A DNA stretch of 64,000 nucleotides, from the NCBI RefSeq assembly GCF_039537705.1, contig NZ_BAABBA010000010.1:1-64000 (forward strand). Direction: 5' to 3'. Below, piece by piece: positions 41,608 to 50,077 of this stretch. The stretch's first letter is position 1. Every line of letters begins with the position of its first letter. Below the pieces are notes generated by a model. That model saw only the letters and a list, made by a program, of their open reading frames with translations. It was not told the DNA's origin and ran no database searches. The translations under genes and the position numbers were made by a program. The DNA is from Georgenia daeguensis. GTDB lineage: Bacteria > Actinomycetota > Actinomycetes > Actinomycetales > Actinomycetaceae.

Positions 41608-43472
41608 CGCACCGCCCCGTCGAGCACGGTCTCGGGCGACTCCTGCGCCTCGTCGTCGAGGATGGTGACGGTGCCGGTGTTGCCGTCCACCCTCAGGCGC
41701 TGCCCCGTGCGGATGGTCGTCGACCCGGAGCCGGTCCCCGTGACGGCCGGCAGGCCGTACTCCCGGCAGACGATGGCGGCGTGGCTCATCATGCCCCCGA
41801 TGTCGGTCACGGTGGCCCTGATCTTCCCGAAGATGGGCCCCCAGCTCGGCGCGGTCACCGTGGCGACGAGGATGTCGCCCTCCTGGACCTGGCCGAGCTG
41901 GTCGGCGTCGTGGACCACGCGGGCCACACCCTCGACCACCCCCGGGGAGGCGGCCATACCGCGCAGGCCGGTGAAGCCGTCCTCGTCGTCGACGCCCAGC
42001 CACGACTGGACCTGCTCGGTGGTGATGCCCCAGAGCATGCGGGTGAACGGCTCGGTGATCACCGCCGGCGGCGTGTTGAGCGCCGGGGCGGGGCGGGCCG
42101 TCTTGAGGGCGTCGACGATCTTCCGGCGCCGCTCGATCTCGGCGGGCCAGTAGACCGGGCCGACCGGGCCGCTCGGGGCGCCGACGCCCCAGCCGGTGAC
42201 GAGGTCGAAGAGGGCGTCGCGCACCTCGTTGCGATTGAGGTAGAGCAGGTCGTCCGGCTCGCTCCAGAAGCCCTCGGCGTGGAGCATGCGGCTGAGCTGG
42301 CGGACCTTGCGCCAGAACACTCCCATGGTCCAGTGCTCGATGTAGAAGTTGTGGTTCTCGACGTAGGGGTAGGCGGTGGCCGCGAGCTGACGCTTGGCGT
42401 CGAAGGCGGCCCGGGTCTCGCCGTCGAGAAGTTCGCGGTACTCGGCGACGATGCGCTCCTTCTCCGCGATGAGCTCCTCGACCGGCCGCCGGATCTGCTG
42501 GCCGTCCTGAAGGCGGCGGATGTAGTCCGCGATGTAGCCGAGCGGGATCTCCTGGTGCTCGTTCCAGTACTTGTCGTGCCCGTAGAACCCGTTGCCGACG
42601 GTGAAGTTGAACCACGGGTCCTGAGCCTGCTCGTAGCGGGCGGTCCACCGGTCCCCGCCCGGGGCGGCGGCGATCGCCGCGAGGGTCCCCGCGACGTCGT
42701 CGGTGCTGCCGAAGTGGCCCTCGAGCCCGAGCTCGACGGCAAGGGTGGCGAGCTCCTTGAGCTCGTCGTCCGGCTTGAAGAGCTCCATGTCGACGCCCTG
42801 GACCATGGTGGCGATGGCCAGGTCGGGGATGTTCGGGAACGCCTCCTTGCAGAAGTTGAAGAAGTCGAGGTAGGCGATGTAGCCGAGGTTGAGGAACTCG
42901 AAGTGGTACTGCCAGTTGCGGTAGCACAGCTGGATCAGCCGGTCGTAGTTCTCGAGGAGCTTCTCGCTGCCGTCCATCGCCTTGCCGGAGAGGATGTCCT
43001 CGGTGGGGACGATGTCGGGCAGCTTGGTGAACTCGATCGTCTCCATCTCGTCGATGGTGGCGCGGACCTTGACCTTCCACTGCTCGAGCAGGCGCTCCCA
43101 GTTCTGGAAGTAGTACCCGACCCGCTCCTCGAACACGGGCACCCGGGCCGCGATCTGGTCCTCGGGCACGGGGATCGGGGACATGTAGAGGTAGCCCAGG
43201 TGGACCCGGAACTCGATGCCGTTGGCGTTCGGGATCATCAGGTGCCGGGCGTTGTACTGCCCCAGGCACTTCACGGCGAACTCCCCGCCGATGGTCTCGA
43301 ACGGCTTGTAGACCGTCGGCCAGTGCTGGCTGTCGCAGAACCAGAACTTCTCGTCCTCCGCCTGCTTCAGGGCGTCCTGGAAGACGAGATAGTAGGGGTA
43401 GATGTCCTCCCACCCCTCGGCACCGGGGGGCGTGGGGAGGTCGAACGGACTGGGGAAGGACTTGCTGGCCAT
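41604..43472 (-). CDS. PEP-utilising phosphotransferase, phenylphosphate-synthase alpha-like (His-domain subunit)
   Basis: A 622-residue (~70 kDa) protein. The last 100 residues are the swivelling phosphohistidine domain of PEP synthase/PPDK with GGMMSHAAIVCREYGLPAV; the phosphorylated His is about His564. The first 500 residues are the substrate part, rich in aromatic residues (YRNWQYHFEFLNLGYIAYLDFFNF). Length and domain content match PpsA of Thauera phenylphosphate synthase, in which His569 is the phosphocarrier. Rifampin phosphotransferase is a relative, but that is a single chain. The ATP-grasp subunit is the upstream gene. Substrate unknown. Confidence 0.85.
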   Translation of the reverse strand: MASKSFPSPFDLPTPPGAEGWEDIYPYYLVFQDALKQAEDEKFWFCDSQHWPTVYKPFETIGGEFAVKCLGQYNARHLMIPNANGIEFRVHLGYLYMSPIPVPEDQIAARVPVFEERVGYYFQNWERLLEQWKVKVRATIDEMETIEFTKLPDIVPTEDILSGKAMDGSEKLLENYDRLIQLCYRNWQYHFEFLNLGYIAYLDFFNFCKEAFPNIPDLAIATMVQGVDMELFKPDDELKELATLAVELGLEGHFGSTDDVAGTLAAIAAAPGGDRWTARYEQAQDPWFNFTVGNGFYGHDKYWNEHQEIPLGYIADYIRRLQDGQQIRRPVEELIAEKERIVAEYRELLDGETRAAFDAKRQLAATAYPYVENHNFYIEHWTMGVFWRKVRQLSRMLHAEGFWSEPDDLLYLNRNEVRDALFDLVTGWGVGAPSGPVGPVYWPAEIERRRKIVDALKTARPAPALNTPPAVITEPFTRMLWGITTEQVQSWLGVDDEDGFTGLRGMAASPGVVEGVARVVHDADQLGQVQEGDILVATVTAPSWGPIFGKIRATVTDIGGMMSHAAIVCREYGLPAVTGTGSGSTTIRTGQRLRVDGNTGTVTILDDEAQESPETVLDGAVR

Positions 43473-43564
43473 GGCTCACCTTTTCCGTCGGCTGCGTCGG
43501 TGCAGCGGGGGTGCGGCGTCGTCGTCGCGGGGGGGTCGTGCGGGGTCAGGGGGGCTGCTCGGGT

Positions 43565-43620
43565 GCGGTTCTGGTGGGGACTGCTCTCGCGCGGTTCTGG
43601 TGCGGCGGACTGCTCTCGTG
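43565..43620. repeat. Two-copy direct repeat between the PEP-enzyme subunit genes
   Basis: Copy 1 (43565-43590) and copy 2 (43591-43620) both begin GCGGTTCTGGTG and end GACTGCTCTCG, with four extra bases in copy 2. It lies in a 169-bp gap within an otherwise tight operon. An intergenic pairing or regulatory role is possible. Confidence 0.6.
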
Positions 43621-43641
43621 CCGGTCGGGCCTGCGCCGGCG

Positions 43642-44718
43642 TCACCCGGCGTTCGCGCCCAGCAGGACGCTCGTGAAGCTGCTGAGGCCTGCGGCGCCGG
43701 CGTGGGAAACGGGTGCGGGCGCCGCCGCAGGCTTCGCCGACCAGACCGTCTCCGGGCGAGACTGCAGGAGGAGCAGGTTCACGCCGTCGGGAAGGTCGGC
43801 GTCGATCGCCCACTCGATGTCCTGCGGGGAGCCGTAGTGCTTCTCCGCGCGCTTCGCCATCGTGGCGACCGCCACCAGCTCGGCGTCGGTGAGGCTGCGG
43901 CGGGCGCGACGCTCGGCGTCCACCTCACGCTCCACGAGCGAGCGGGACCCCGGGTCGGGCACCAGCTCGGCGTGCTTGTCCCCGAGGGTCTCCGCGACGA
44001 CGGTGAGCATGACCTTGTCGAGCCAGACGTTGTCCGGGGTGACCTGCCCGGAGACGACCATCTCGCCGAGCCCGTAGGAGGCGTCGATGACGATTTTGGA
44101 CCGGTCGCCGTTCGTGGGGTCCAGGGTCATGGCGACGCCGGAGACGCGCGCGTTGACCATCTTCTGCACGCCGACGGCGATCGAGAGTCCGTCGTCGGGG
44201 ATGCCGTTCTTCAGCCTGTAGATGATCGCCCGGCTCGTGTAGAGCGAGGCCCAGCAGCGGCGGACGTGCTCGCGGACCTCGTCCCAGCCGGTCAGCCACA
44301 GGTATGTGTCCTGCTGGCCGGCGAAGCTCGCGCCGGGCAGGTCCTCCGCCGTCGCCGAGGACCGCACGGCCACCGGCACCTCCCCGCCGCACCGGGCCAT
44401 GAGCTCGTCGTAGGCGGCCTTGGTGGCCACGCGGAGAGGCTCCGGGATCGCCCGGGAGCAGATCTCCTCCCGGATCTGGGCGGAGACGGCGTCGACGTGG
44501 GCGACGTCGTCGGCGTCGAGCCCCGCGAGGAGCCGGTGGATGTCCGCGGCGATGCCCGCCTCCGCGAGGAAGGCGTCGTACAGGGCAGTGGTGACCGCGA
44601 ACCCGGGCGGGACGGGCATGCCCGCGGCGGTCATGGACACGAGGGATGCGCACTTGCCTCCCAGGAGGTCGTGCTCCGGCTCGAGGCCCGCGTCGAAGAA
44701 CTGCAGGTAGGTGGTCAC
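43642..44718 (-). CDS. PEP/pyruvate-binding ATP-grasp protein, phenylphosphate-synthase beta-like subunit
   Basis: A 358-residue (~39 kDa) protein equal to the N-terminal third of PEP synthase/PPDK: GGKCASLVSMTAAGMPVPPGFAVTT near residue 20, VRSSATAEDLPGASFAGQQDTYL and the RSxP-type QSRPETVW at its end. It should bind ATP and phosphorylate the His of the partner subunit (41604-43472), as in PpsB. The start is GTG at 44718 behind GGGAGG, one base after the P450 stop. No third (CBS-domain) subunit is seen. Confidence 0.88.
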   Translation of the reverse strand: MTTYLQFFDAGLEPEHDLLGGKCASLVSMTAAGMPVPPGFAVTTALYDAFLAEAGIAADIHRLLAGLDADDVAHVDAVSAQIREEICSRAIPEPLRVATKAAYDELMARCGGEVPVAVRSSATAEDLPGASFAGQQDTYLWLTGWDEVREHVRRCWASLYTSRAIIYRLKNGIPDDGLSIAVGVQKMVNARVSGVAMTLDPTNGDRSKIVIDASYGLGEMVVSGQVTPDNVWLDKVMLTVVAETLGDKHAELVPDPGSRSLVEREVDAERRARRSLTDAELVAVATMAKRAEKHYGSPQDIEWAIDADLPDGVNLLLLQSRPETVWSAKPAAAPAPVSHAGAAGLSSFTSVLLGANAG

Positions 44719-44719
44719 G

Positions 44720-45982
44720 TCAGGCCTCCCAGGTCACGGGCACGGCGAGGGGGATGCGGAAGGAGAGGTTTTCCCGGAACCCGATGGCGTCGGGGTCGTC
44801 GAGGGCGAGGTGCGGGGCCCGGGCGGCGACCTCCTCGAGCACGATCCGTGCCTGGAGCTTGGCGAGCATGTTGCCCAGGCAGTAGTGGATGCCGAAGCCG
44901 AAGGACAGGTGCTCGCGCGCGTTGGGCCGGTCGACGTCGAAGACCTCGGCGTCGGCGAAGTGGGCCTCGTCGCGGTTGGCCGAGCCCATAAGGAGCAGGA
45001 TGTCGGCGCCCGCGGGGATCTCGACGCCGCCGATCGTGGCGTCCCTCAGGGCCCGGCGGCGCCAGCCCACGATGGACGGGCTGTACCGCAGCACCTCCTC
45101 CACCGCCGCCTTGATCTTCTTCGGGTCCGCGACGAGGGACTGCCACTGGTCGCGGTGTGCCAGCAGGACCCGCAGGGAGTTGGCGATGAGCGTCGTCGTG
45201 GTCTCGTGGCCGGCGAAGAGCAGGCTGTAGGCGACCGAGGCGATCTCGTGGTCGGTGATCTCCGCACCACCCCGCTGGTCGCGCACGAGGTCGGCGATGA
45301 GGTTGTCCCCACCCTCCGCGTGGGCGCGGGCGACCAGGGCCAGGCACTCCTGCCAGTACTCGACGAGGTTGTGGGCGTGGGGCACCTGCTCTTCGTCGGA
45401 GAGGTCGCCCCAGGTCATCGCGGCGCGCGAGTCCGACCAGCGCTTGTAGGTGTCGATCTGCCCGACGTCGGCGCCGAGCAGCGTGAGGATCGTGATGGTG
45501 GGGACGTCGTAGGCGAGGTCCCGGAACAGGTCGGCGCGCCGCTCGGGCCGGGCGAGGATCTTCTCCAGCAGGTCCACCACGTTCTGCCGGATCGCCGGCT
45601 CGAGCGATTTGTACCGGCGGGGGGTGAACTCGCGCTGGACGATCTCGCGGATCCTGGTGTGCTCCGGGGGAACCCGGGCGGAGAGCCCGGAGTAGGCGGT
45701 GAAGCCGCCCTCCTCCATGATCTTCCGCGCCTGCGGACCGCGCTCGCGCACGGGCTTCTGGGCGTTCTCGCTGCTGAACGTCTCCCAGTCGGCGAACACG
45801 GCCTTGATGTCGTCGTAACGCGTGACCACCCAGTACCCGATCCGCTCGTCGAACATGACGGGCGCCTCGCGCCGGAGCTCGGCGTAGGCGGGGAAGGGGT
45901 CGTGCTGGTCGAACGGCTGGTAGCCGTGGTGGTCCACCGGGCAGCCGGGGGACCGGGTCGTCACGTCGTGCGTCGTTGCCAT
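44720..45982 (-). CDS. cytochrome P450
   Basis: A 420-residue soluble P450. It has the I-helix AGHETTTT (about 257-264), ExxR (Glu296-Arg299) and the heme loop FGFGIHYCLG with axial Cys368. It is the first gene of the minus-strand operon and is served by the ferredoxin and reductase at 40529-40849 and 39266-40525. A 25-bp palindrome lies 67 bp upstream. Family assignment beyond bacterial class I is not possible from memory. The likely role is hydroxylation of a small organic substrate. Confidence 0.93.
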   Translation of the reverse strand: MATTHDVTTRSPGCPVDHHGYQPFDQHDPFPAYAELRREAPVMFDERIGYWVVTRYDDIKAVFADWETFSSENAQKPVRERGPQARKIMEEGGFTAYSGLSARVPPEHTRIREIVQREFTPRRYKSLEPAIRQNVVDLLEKILARPERRADLFRDLAYDVPTITILTLLGADVGQIDTYKRWSDSRAAMTWGDLSDEEQVPHAHNLVEYWQECLALVARAHAEGGDNLIADLVRDQRGGAEITDHEIASVAYSLLFAGHETTTTLIANSLRVLLAHRDQWQSLVADPKKIKAAVEEVLRYSPSIVGWRRRALRDATIGGVEIPAGADILLLMGSANRDEAHFADAEVFDVDRPNAREHLSFGFGIHYCLGNMLAKLQARIVLEEVAARAPHLALDDPDAIGFRENLSFRIPLAVPVTWEA

Positions 45983-46048
45983 GCCTGCTCCATCGCTGGT
46001 CTGACCGTGAGGCCCATGAAACCGGACCGGGTCGCGCCCCGGCCAGGC

Positions 46049-46073
46049 CCTGCTTCTACTGAGTGGAAGCAGG
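46049..46073. promoter_or_regulatory. 25-bp palindromic operator before the P450 operon (IclR-type)
   Basis: CCTGCTTCTACT and AGTGGAAGCAGG form two 12-base arms around a central G with one mismatch pair. The site fills the gap between the IclR stop (46074) and the P450 gene, about 70 bp before its start. Its symmetry and length fit an IclR dimer or tetramer. The regulator encoded at 46074-46889 is the natural candidate. Confidence 0.7.
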
Positions 46074-46889
46074 TTAGGTGGGTGGCCGGGCCGGTCCGCC
46101 GCCCGGCCGGAACGTGGACAGGAGGGTCGAGAGCGGGAAGGGCGCCGTGACGCGCTCGATCTCGCCGGCCGCGGCCCGCAGGGCGGGTAGGTAGCGGGTC
46201 AGCGCGCCGGTCTGCCCCGCCGCCACGACCAGCCCCAGAGCGGCGGCGACGGGGCCGCCCCGGTGGAAGACCGGCACGGCGACGGAGCTGGACCCGACCC
46301 GGGCCTCCTGCTCCGTGATCGCGTACCCCTGGGCGGCTGTCCGGCGGAGGTCCGAGCGGAGCTGCGCCGTGTCGACGTGCGAGCGCGGGGTGAGGGCCTC
46401 GAGGTCCCGCATGAGATAGGTGTCCTGGAACCACTCGTCCTCGTGGGCGAGCAGCACCTTGCCGACGGCGGAGACGTGCAGTGGCAGCCGGCCGCCGACG
46501 CGCGCGGCGCGCGGCACGCGCTTCGAGCTGTAGATGCGTTCCACGAAGAGCACGTCCGGGCCGGAGCGGACCGCCAGGTGGGCGGTCTCCTGGGTCAGGC
46601 CGAAGAGGTCCTGGAGGATGGGCCGGGCCCGCTCGCGCACCTGCCGGCCGGCGTGCTGCCCCAGCTCCCACAGCCGCATCCCCACGCGGTAGTCGCCGTC
46701 CGGGTCCCGGTTCAGCGCCCCCCACTCCTCGAGCTCGCGCACCAGCCGGTGCACGGTGCTCAGCGGGAGGCCGCTGCGGCCGGCGATGTCGGTCAGCGAC
46801 TGTGCCGGGGGACCGCTCTCGAAGGCAGCCAGGACGGCGAGGACCTTGGAGGCCACACTCTGCCCCGGTGTGCGTGCGCCTCCGGCCAC
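46074..46889 (-). CDS. IclR-family transcriptional regulator
   Basis: A 271-residue protein with a winged helix (QSLTDIAGRSGLPLSTVHRLV, about 34-54) and an effector domain with LHVSAVGKVLLAHED and VGSSSVAVPVF. The gene ends one base before the palindromic operator of the P450 operon and lies 10 bp after the ABC permease gene, so it may be transcribed with the transporter while controlling the P450 operon. Effector unknown. Confidence 0.9.
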   Translation of the reverse strand: MAGGARTPGQSVASKVLAVLAAFESGPPAQSLTDIAGRSGLPLSTVHRLVRELEEWGALNRDPDGDYRVGMRLWELGQHAGRQVRERARPILQDLFGLTQETAHLAVRSGPDVLFVERIYSSKRVPRAARVGGRLPLHVSAVGKVLLAHEDEWFQDTYLMRDLEALTPRSHVDTAQLRSDLRRTAAQGYAITEQEARVGSSSVAVPVFHRGGPVAAALGLVVAAGQTGALTRYLPALRAAAGEIERVTAPFPLSTLLSTFRPGGGPARPPT

Positions 46890-46899
46890 GTCGCTCCCT

Positions 46900-47841
46900 T
46901 CAGCCCTTCACCGCACCGCCGCTGAGTCCGGAGACCATGTAGCGCTGCACGAAGACGAACAGGAACACGGCAGGCAGCATGGTAAGCACGCACGCGGCCA
47001 TGAACGGCCCCATGTACTCCACCGCCCCGCCCTGACCGAAGAACGACCGCAGCCCCACCTGCAGCATGGTCTTCTCGCCCTGGTACAGCAGGGTGCTCGC
47101 CCAGATGAAGTCGTTCCAGATCTGGAGGAAGACCACGCAGACGATGGAGAGGATCCCGGCACGGGACACCGGGAGGAACACGCGGAAGAAGGCTCCGAAG
47201 TGGGAGCAGCCGTCCACGTAGGCCGCCTCCTCGAGCGTCTTGGGGCAGCTGTCCTGAAAGTAGCCGTGCAGCACCAGGACGGCGAACGGGAGCATGAAGC
47301 CCATGTAGGTGAGGATCATGCCGGTGTAGGTGTTCACGAGGTTCAGCCGCTCGAGCAGGAAGTACACCGGGAAGAGGCGGGTGATCTCCGGGACGAGCTG
47401 GTTGAAGATGAAGACCCCGAGCACGATGCCGGTGATGCGCATGCGGAACCGTGAGGTCACGTACGCCGCCATGCTGGCCACCACCGCCGTCCCGGCCGCG
47501 GCGACGCCGGCCACCAGCAGTGAGTTCATCATCTGGCGACCGAACGGCATCATCGCGAGCGCCTGGCGGAAGTTCTCCGTCGACGGGTCGGTCGGCACCC
47601 ACACCGGCGGGATGCTCGTGATCTCGGCCGGCGCCTGGAACGCGGACTTGAGCATCCAGAAGAACGGCAGCAGCAGGTAGCCGACCACGACGGTGGCGAC
47701 CACGACGGACACGATCTGGAGCGTCGAGATGCGCCGTCGGGACGTCCGGCCGGGAGCGTCCGGCCGCGCGCCCGCCCTCTCGGCCCGCCGCTTCTCGGGT
47801 TCCTGAACGGCTACCTGCTCGAGCATGGCTTGTCCATTCAT
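46900..47841 (-). CDS. carbohydrate ABC transporter permease (MalG-type)
   Basis: A 313-residue membrane protein with a cytoplasmic N-terminus, about six helices and the EAA loop EEAAYVDGCSHFGAFFRVFLPVSRAG. Partners are the permease at 47857-48762 and the binding protein at 51282-52601. No ATPase gene is found in this operon; such transporters often share a common MsiK-like ATPase in actinobacteria. Confidence 0.9.
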   Translation of the reverse strand: MNGQAMLEQVAVQEPEKRRAERAGARPDAPGRTSRRRISTLQIVSVVVATVVVGYLLLPFFWMLKSAFQAPAEITSIPPVWVPTDPSTENFRQALAMMPFGRQMMNSLLVAGVAAAGTAVVASMAAYVTSRFRMRITGIVLGVFIFNQLVPEITRLFPVYFLLERLNLVNTYTGMILTYMGFMLPFAVLVLHGYFQDSCPKTLEEAAYVDGCSHFGAFFRVFLPVSRAGILSIVCVVFLQIWNDFIWASTLLYQGEKTMLQVGLRSFFGQGGAVEYMGPFMAACVLTMLPAVFLFVFVQRYMVSGLSGGAVKG

Positions 47842-47856
47842 GGGTCTGCGATCCGT

Positions 47857-48762
47857 CTACCGGTTGGCCCTGCGGTCGGCGAGGATGTAGCCGACCCCGA
47901 TCACTGCGCTGATGACGAGGATGAAGCTGCTGGCCGCCCCCGCCAGGCCGAACTGACCGTTCGTGAACGCCTCCTGGTAGGAGTACACGGCCAGGGTGTT
48001 CGTGAGGTTTGCGGGCCCACCGCCGGTCATGAGGTACACGAGCTCGAAGTGCCCGACCGTCCCGATGAGGAGGAGGGCGGTCAGCACGCTGATCGTGGGC
48101 ATCATCATGGGGATCGTGATGCTGAAGAGGGTCCGCGCCGGCGACGCTCCGTCGATCTTGGCCGCCTCGTAGACCTCCTTGCTGATCGACTGGAGCCCGG
48201 CGAGGAGAATCATCACCGCGAGCGGCAGACCGTTCCAGATGCGGGCGGCCGAGATGGACAGCAGCGGGCTGCTGAGCGTCCCGACGGACGACGTGTCGGC
48301 GAGGAAGCGGACGTCCTCCTGGATGAGCCCGACGGCGTGGAGCAGCTGGTTGATGGGGCTCTGGGCGGGCGAGAGGATCCACACCCAGATGGCGGCGGCG
48401 ACGACGCCGGGCACGAACCACGGCATGATCGAGACGGTCCTCAGCAGCGCCCGGCCGCGGATCTCGCTGTTGAGCACGTGCGCGACGAGCAGACCGACCA
48501 CGATCAGCGCGGTGGTGACGACGAGGCCGAAGGTCAGCGTGTTCGCCAGCGTCCGGAGGAAGGCGTCGTCCTGGAACAGGGTCCGGAAGTTTTCCAGACC
48601 CACGAACGGCGTGCCCGCGAAGGCGATTCGGTACAGGTCGTACTCGTAGAAGCTCAGCCTCAGGGTCTCGACCATCGGGTACACGCCCAGCACGAGCACG
48701 AGGAGGAGCGCCGGCGCGAGCATCACGCCCATGAACACCCGGCGGCGCGCCCGCATGGTCAT
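47857..48762 (-). CDS. carbohydrate ABC transporter permease (MalF-type)
   Basis: A 301-residue permease, six predicted helices, with the EAA loop YEAAKIDGASPARTLFSITIPMM. It starts by ATGA overlap with the end of the phosphoesterase gene and is 16 bp from the MalG-type gene. It pairs with that gene for substrate passage. Confidence 0.9.
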   Translation of the reverse strand: MTMRARRRVFMGVMLAPALLLVLVLGVYPMVETLRLSFYEYDLYRIAFAGTPFVGLENFRTLFQDDAFLRTLANTLTFGLVVTTALIVVGLLVAHVLNSEIRGRALLRTVSIMPWFVPGVVAAAIWVWILSPAQSPINQLLHAVGLIQEDVRFLADTSSVGTLSSPLLSISAARIWNGLPLAVMILLAGLQSISKEVYEAAKIDGASPARTLFSITIPMMMPTISVLTALLLIGTVGHFELVYLMTGGGPANLTNTLAVYSYQEAFTNGQFGLAGAASSFILVISAVIGVGYILADRRANR

Positions 48763-50054
48763 CGCGAGTCACCCTCGCGTGCCGACGCGGCCTCCTGCAC
48801 GAGCACCGGCGTCCGGCCTCCGCGGAGCGTGAACTCGTCGACCCGCACGGTCGGGCTGCCGTCACCACGCACGCCGTGCACCTCGACCACGAGGTCGCCG
48901 TCGGCCGTGAAGCGCAGCCGGGCGAAGTTGTGGATGGTGTTGTTGCGGACGGCCGTCCAGTGCGGGGGTTCCTCGGTGGCGAAGTTCGAGAAGTTCTTGT
49001 TGATGTTGCTGCGCTTCCCGCCGGGGCTGACCTTCAGGTACACCGTGCCGTCCTCGGGCCCGTACTCGACGAGCGAGTCGGAGGTGGGGGCGTTCCGCTC
49101 CGGGACATCGACCAGGGGGAAGGTCCGCTCGTAGGCCTGGTCGTGGGACGTCACGACGAGCCTGATCCCGAGCTCCTCGAACACCGGGCCCAGCTGGGCG
49201 CGTAGCGCGAGGTTGGACGGGTGGTTCCGCCCCTCGGCGAAGGGGGCCACGTGCAGCACGGGGATGATCCACCGCTGACCCGCCGCCTGGGCGGCCCGGA
49301 TGTCCTCGATCATCCAGCGCAGCCGCTCCTCCGGCAGCGGGTCGTCGAACTGGAAGGCGCAGATGGACAGGAAGTGCACGTGCCCGACGTCGTAGGAGTA
49401 GTTGAGCCGGCCCTCGCTGCCCTCGGGTGTGGCGTAGCGCTCGAGCCACGGCTCGATGCGCTCCTGGAGGATGTACATCAGCTCGTGATTACCCCAGGTC
49501 GGCATCATCGGCGCGTGGGCGGCGACGGGCGCCATCTGGTTGAAGAAGTAGTCGATGGCCTCCTCGAGGAACTCGAAGCGCCGGTCGGTGTCGAAATAGG
49601 TGAAGTCCCCGCCGTGCAGGACAAGCAGGGGGTCAAGCTTCGCGATCTCTTCGATGACCTGAGCGGTGCCGTCCGCGAGCCCGTCCTTCCGGCCGATGAG
49701 GCCGGTGTCGGAGACGAACACGACGTCCAGGGCCGTGACCTCCCCGCGGGGCGGCGCGGTCTCGAAGGAGCCGACGTCGCCCCACCGGCCCCCACCGCAT
49801 CCCACGCGGTACTGGTACCTCGTGCGCGGCTGCAGGCCGGCGAGGTTGACCTCCTGGAGCACCCCGAGATCGTCGGTCAGCCGGTGGCGCCCGACCGCCG
49901 TCTGCCACTCACCGCCCGCCTGGCGGTACTCGACGACGGGCTCGGCCTGCGAGTCGCAGCTGCGCCAGATCACTGTCATCGTGCTGGCCGAGTCGCCGAC
50001 CCATGACAGGTGGAGCTGGTCGGCACCGTGGACGTGCGCGCTGTAGTCAGTCAT
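48759..50054 (-). CDS. intracellular purple-acid-phosphatase-like metallophosphoesterase
   Basis: A 431-residue protein without a signal peptide. Residues 1-105 form a fibronectin-like N-terminal domain (LHLSWVGDSASTMTVIWR), as in purple acid phosphatases. The catalytic part has the metal motifs DTG (about residue 116), GDFTYFD, GNHE and a VLHVAPF strand. The expected GHxHxYxR reads SHDQAYER, so the last metal His is Gln. It may be a phosphodiesterase or phosphatase acting on an imported phosphorylated compound. The gene lies between the GH5-like gene and the permeases. Confidence 0.78.
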   Translation of the reverse strand: MTDYSAHVHGADQLHLSWVGDSASTMTVIWRSCDSQAEPVVEYRQAGGEWQTAVGRHRLTDDLGVLQEVNLAGLQPRTRYQYRVGCGGGRWGDVGSFETAPPRGEVTALDVVFVSDTGLIGRKDGLADGTAQVIEEIAKLDPLLVLHGGDFTYFDTDRRFEFLEEAIDYFFNQMAPVAAHAPMMPTWGNHELMYILQERIEPWLERYATPEGSEGRLNYSYDVGHVHFLSICAFQFDDPLPEERLRWMIEDIRAAQAAGQRWIIPVLHVAPFAEGRNHPSNLALRAQLGPVFEELGIRLVVTSHDQAYERTFPLVDVPERNAPTSDSLVEYGPEDGTVYLKVSPGGKRSNINKNFSNFATEEPPHWTAVRNNTIHNFARLRFTADGDLVVEVHGVRGDGSPTVRVDEFTLRGGRTPVLVQEAASAREGDSR

Positions 50055-50077
50055 GATTCGTCGCTCCTCTAGAGGTC

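Noticed and set aside
41604..44718. Rifampin phosphotransferase split by a frameshift
   Set aside because: Each part has its own start codon and ribosome site, and a 169-bp gap separates them. The sizes match the two phenylphosphate synthase subunits.
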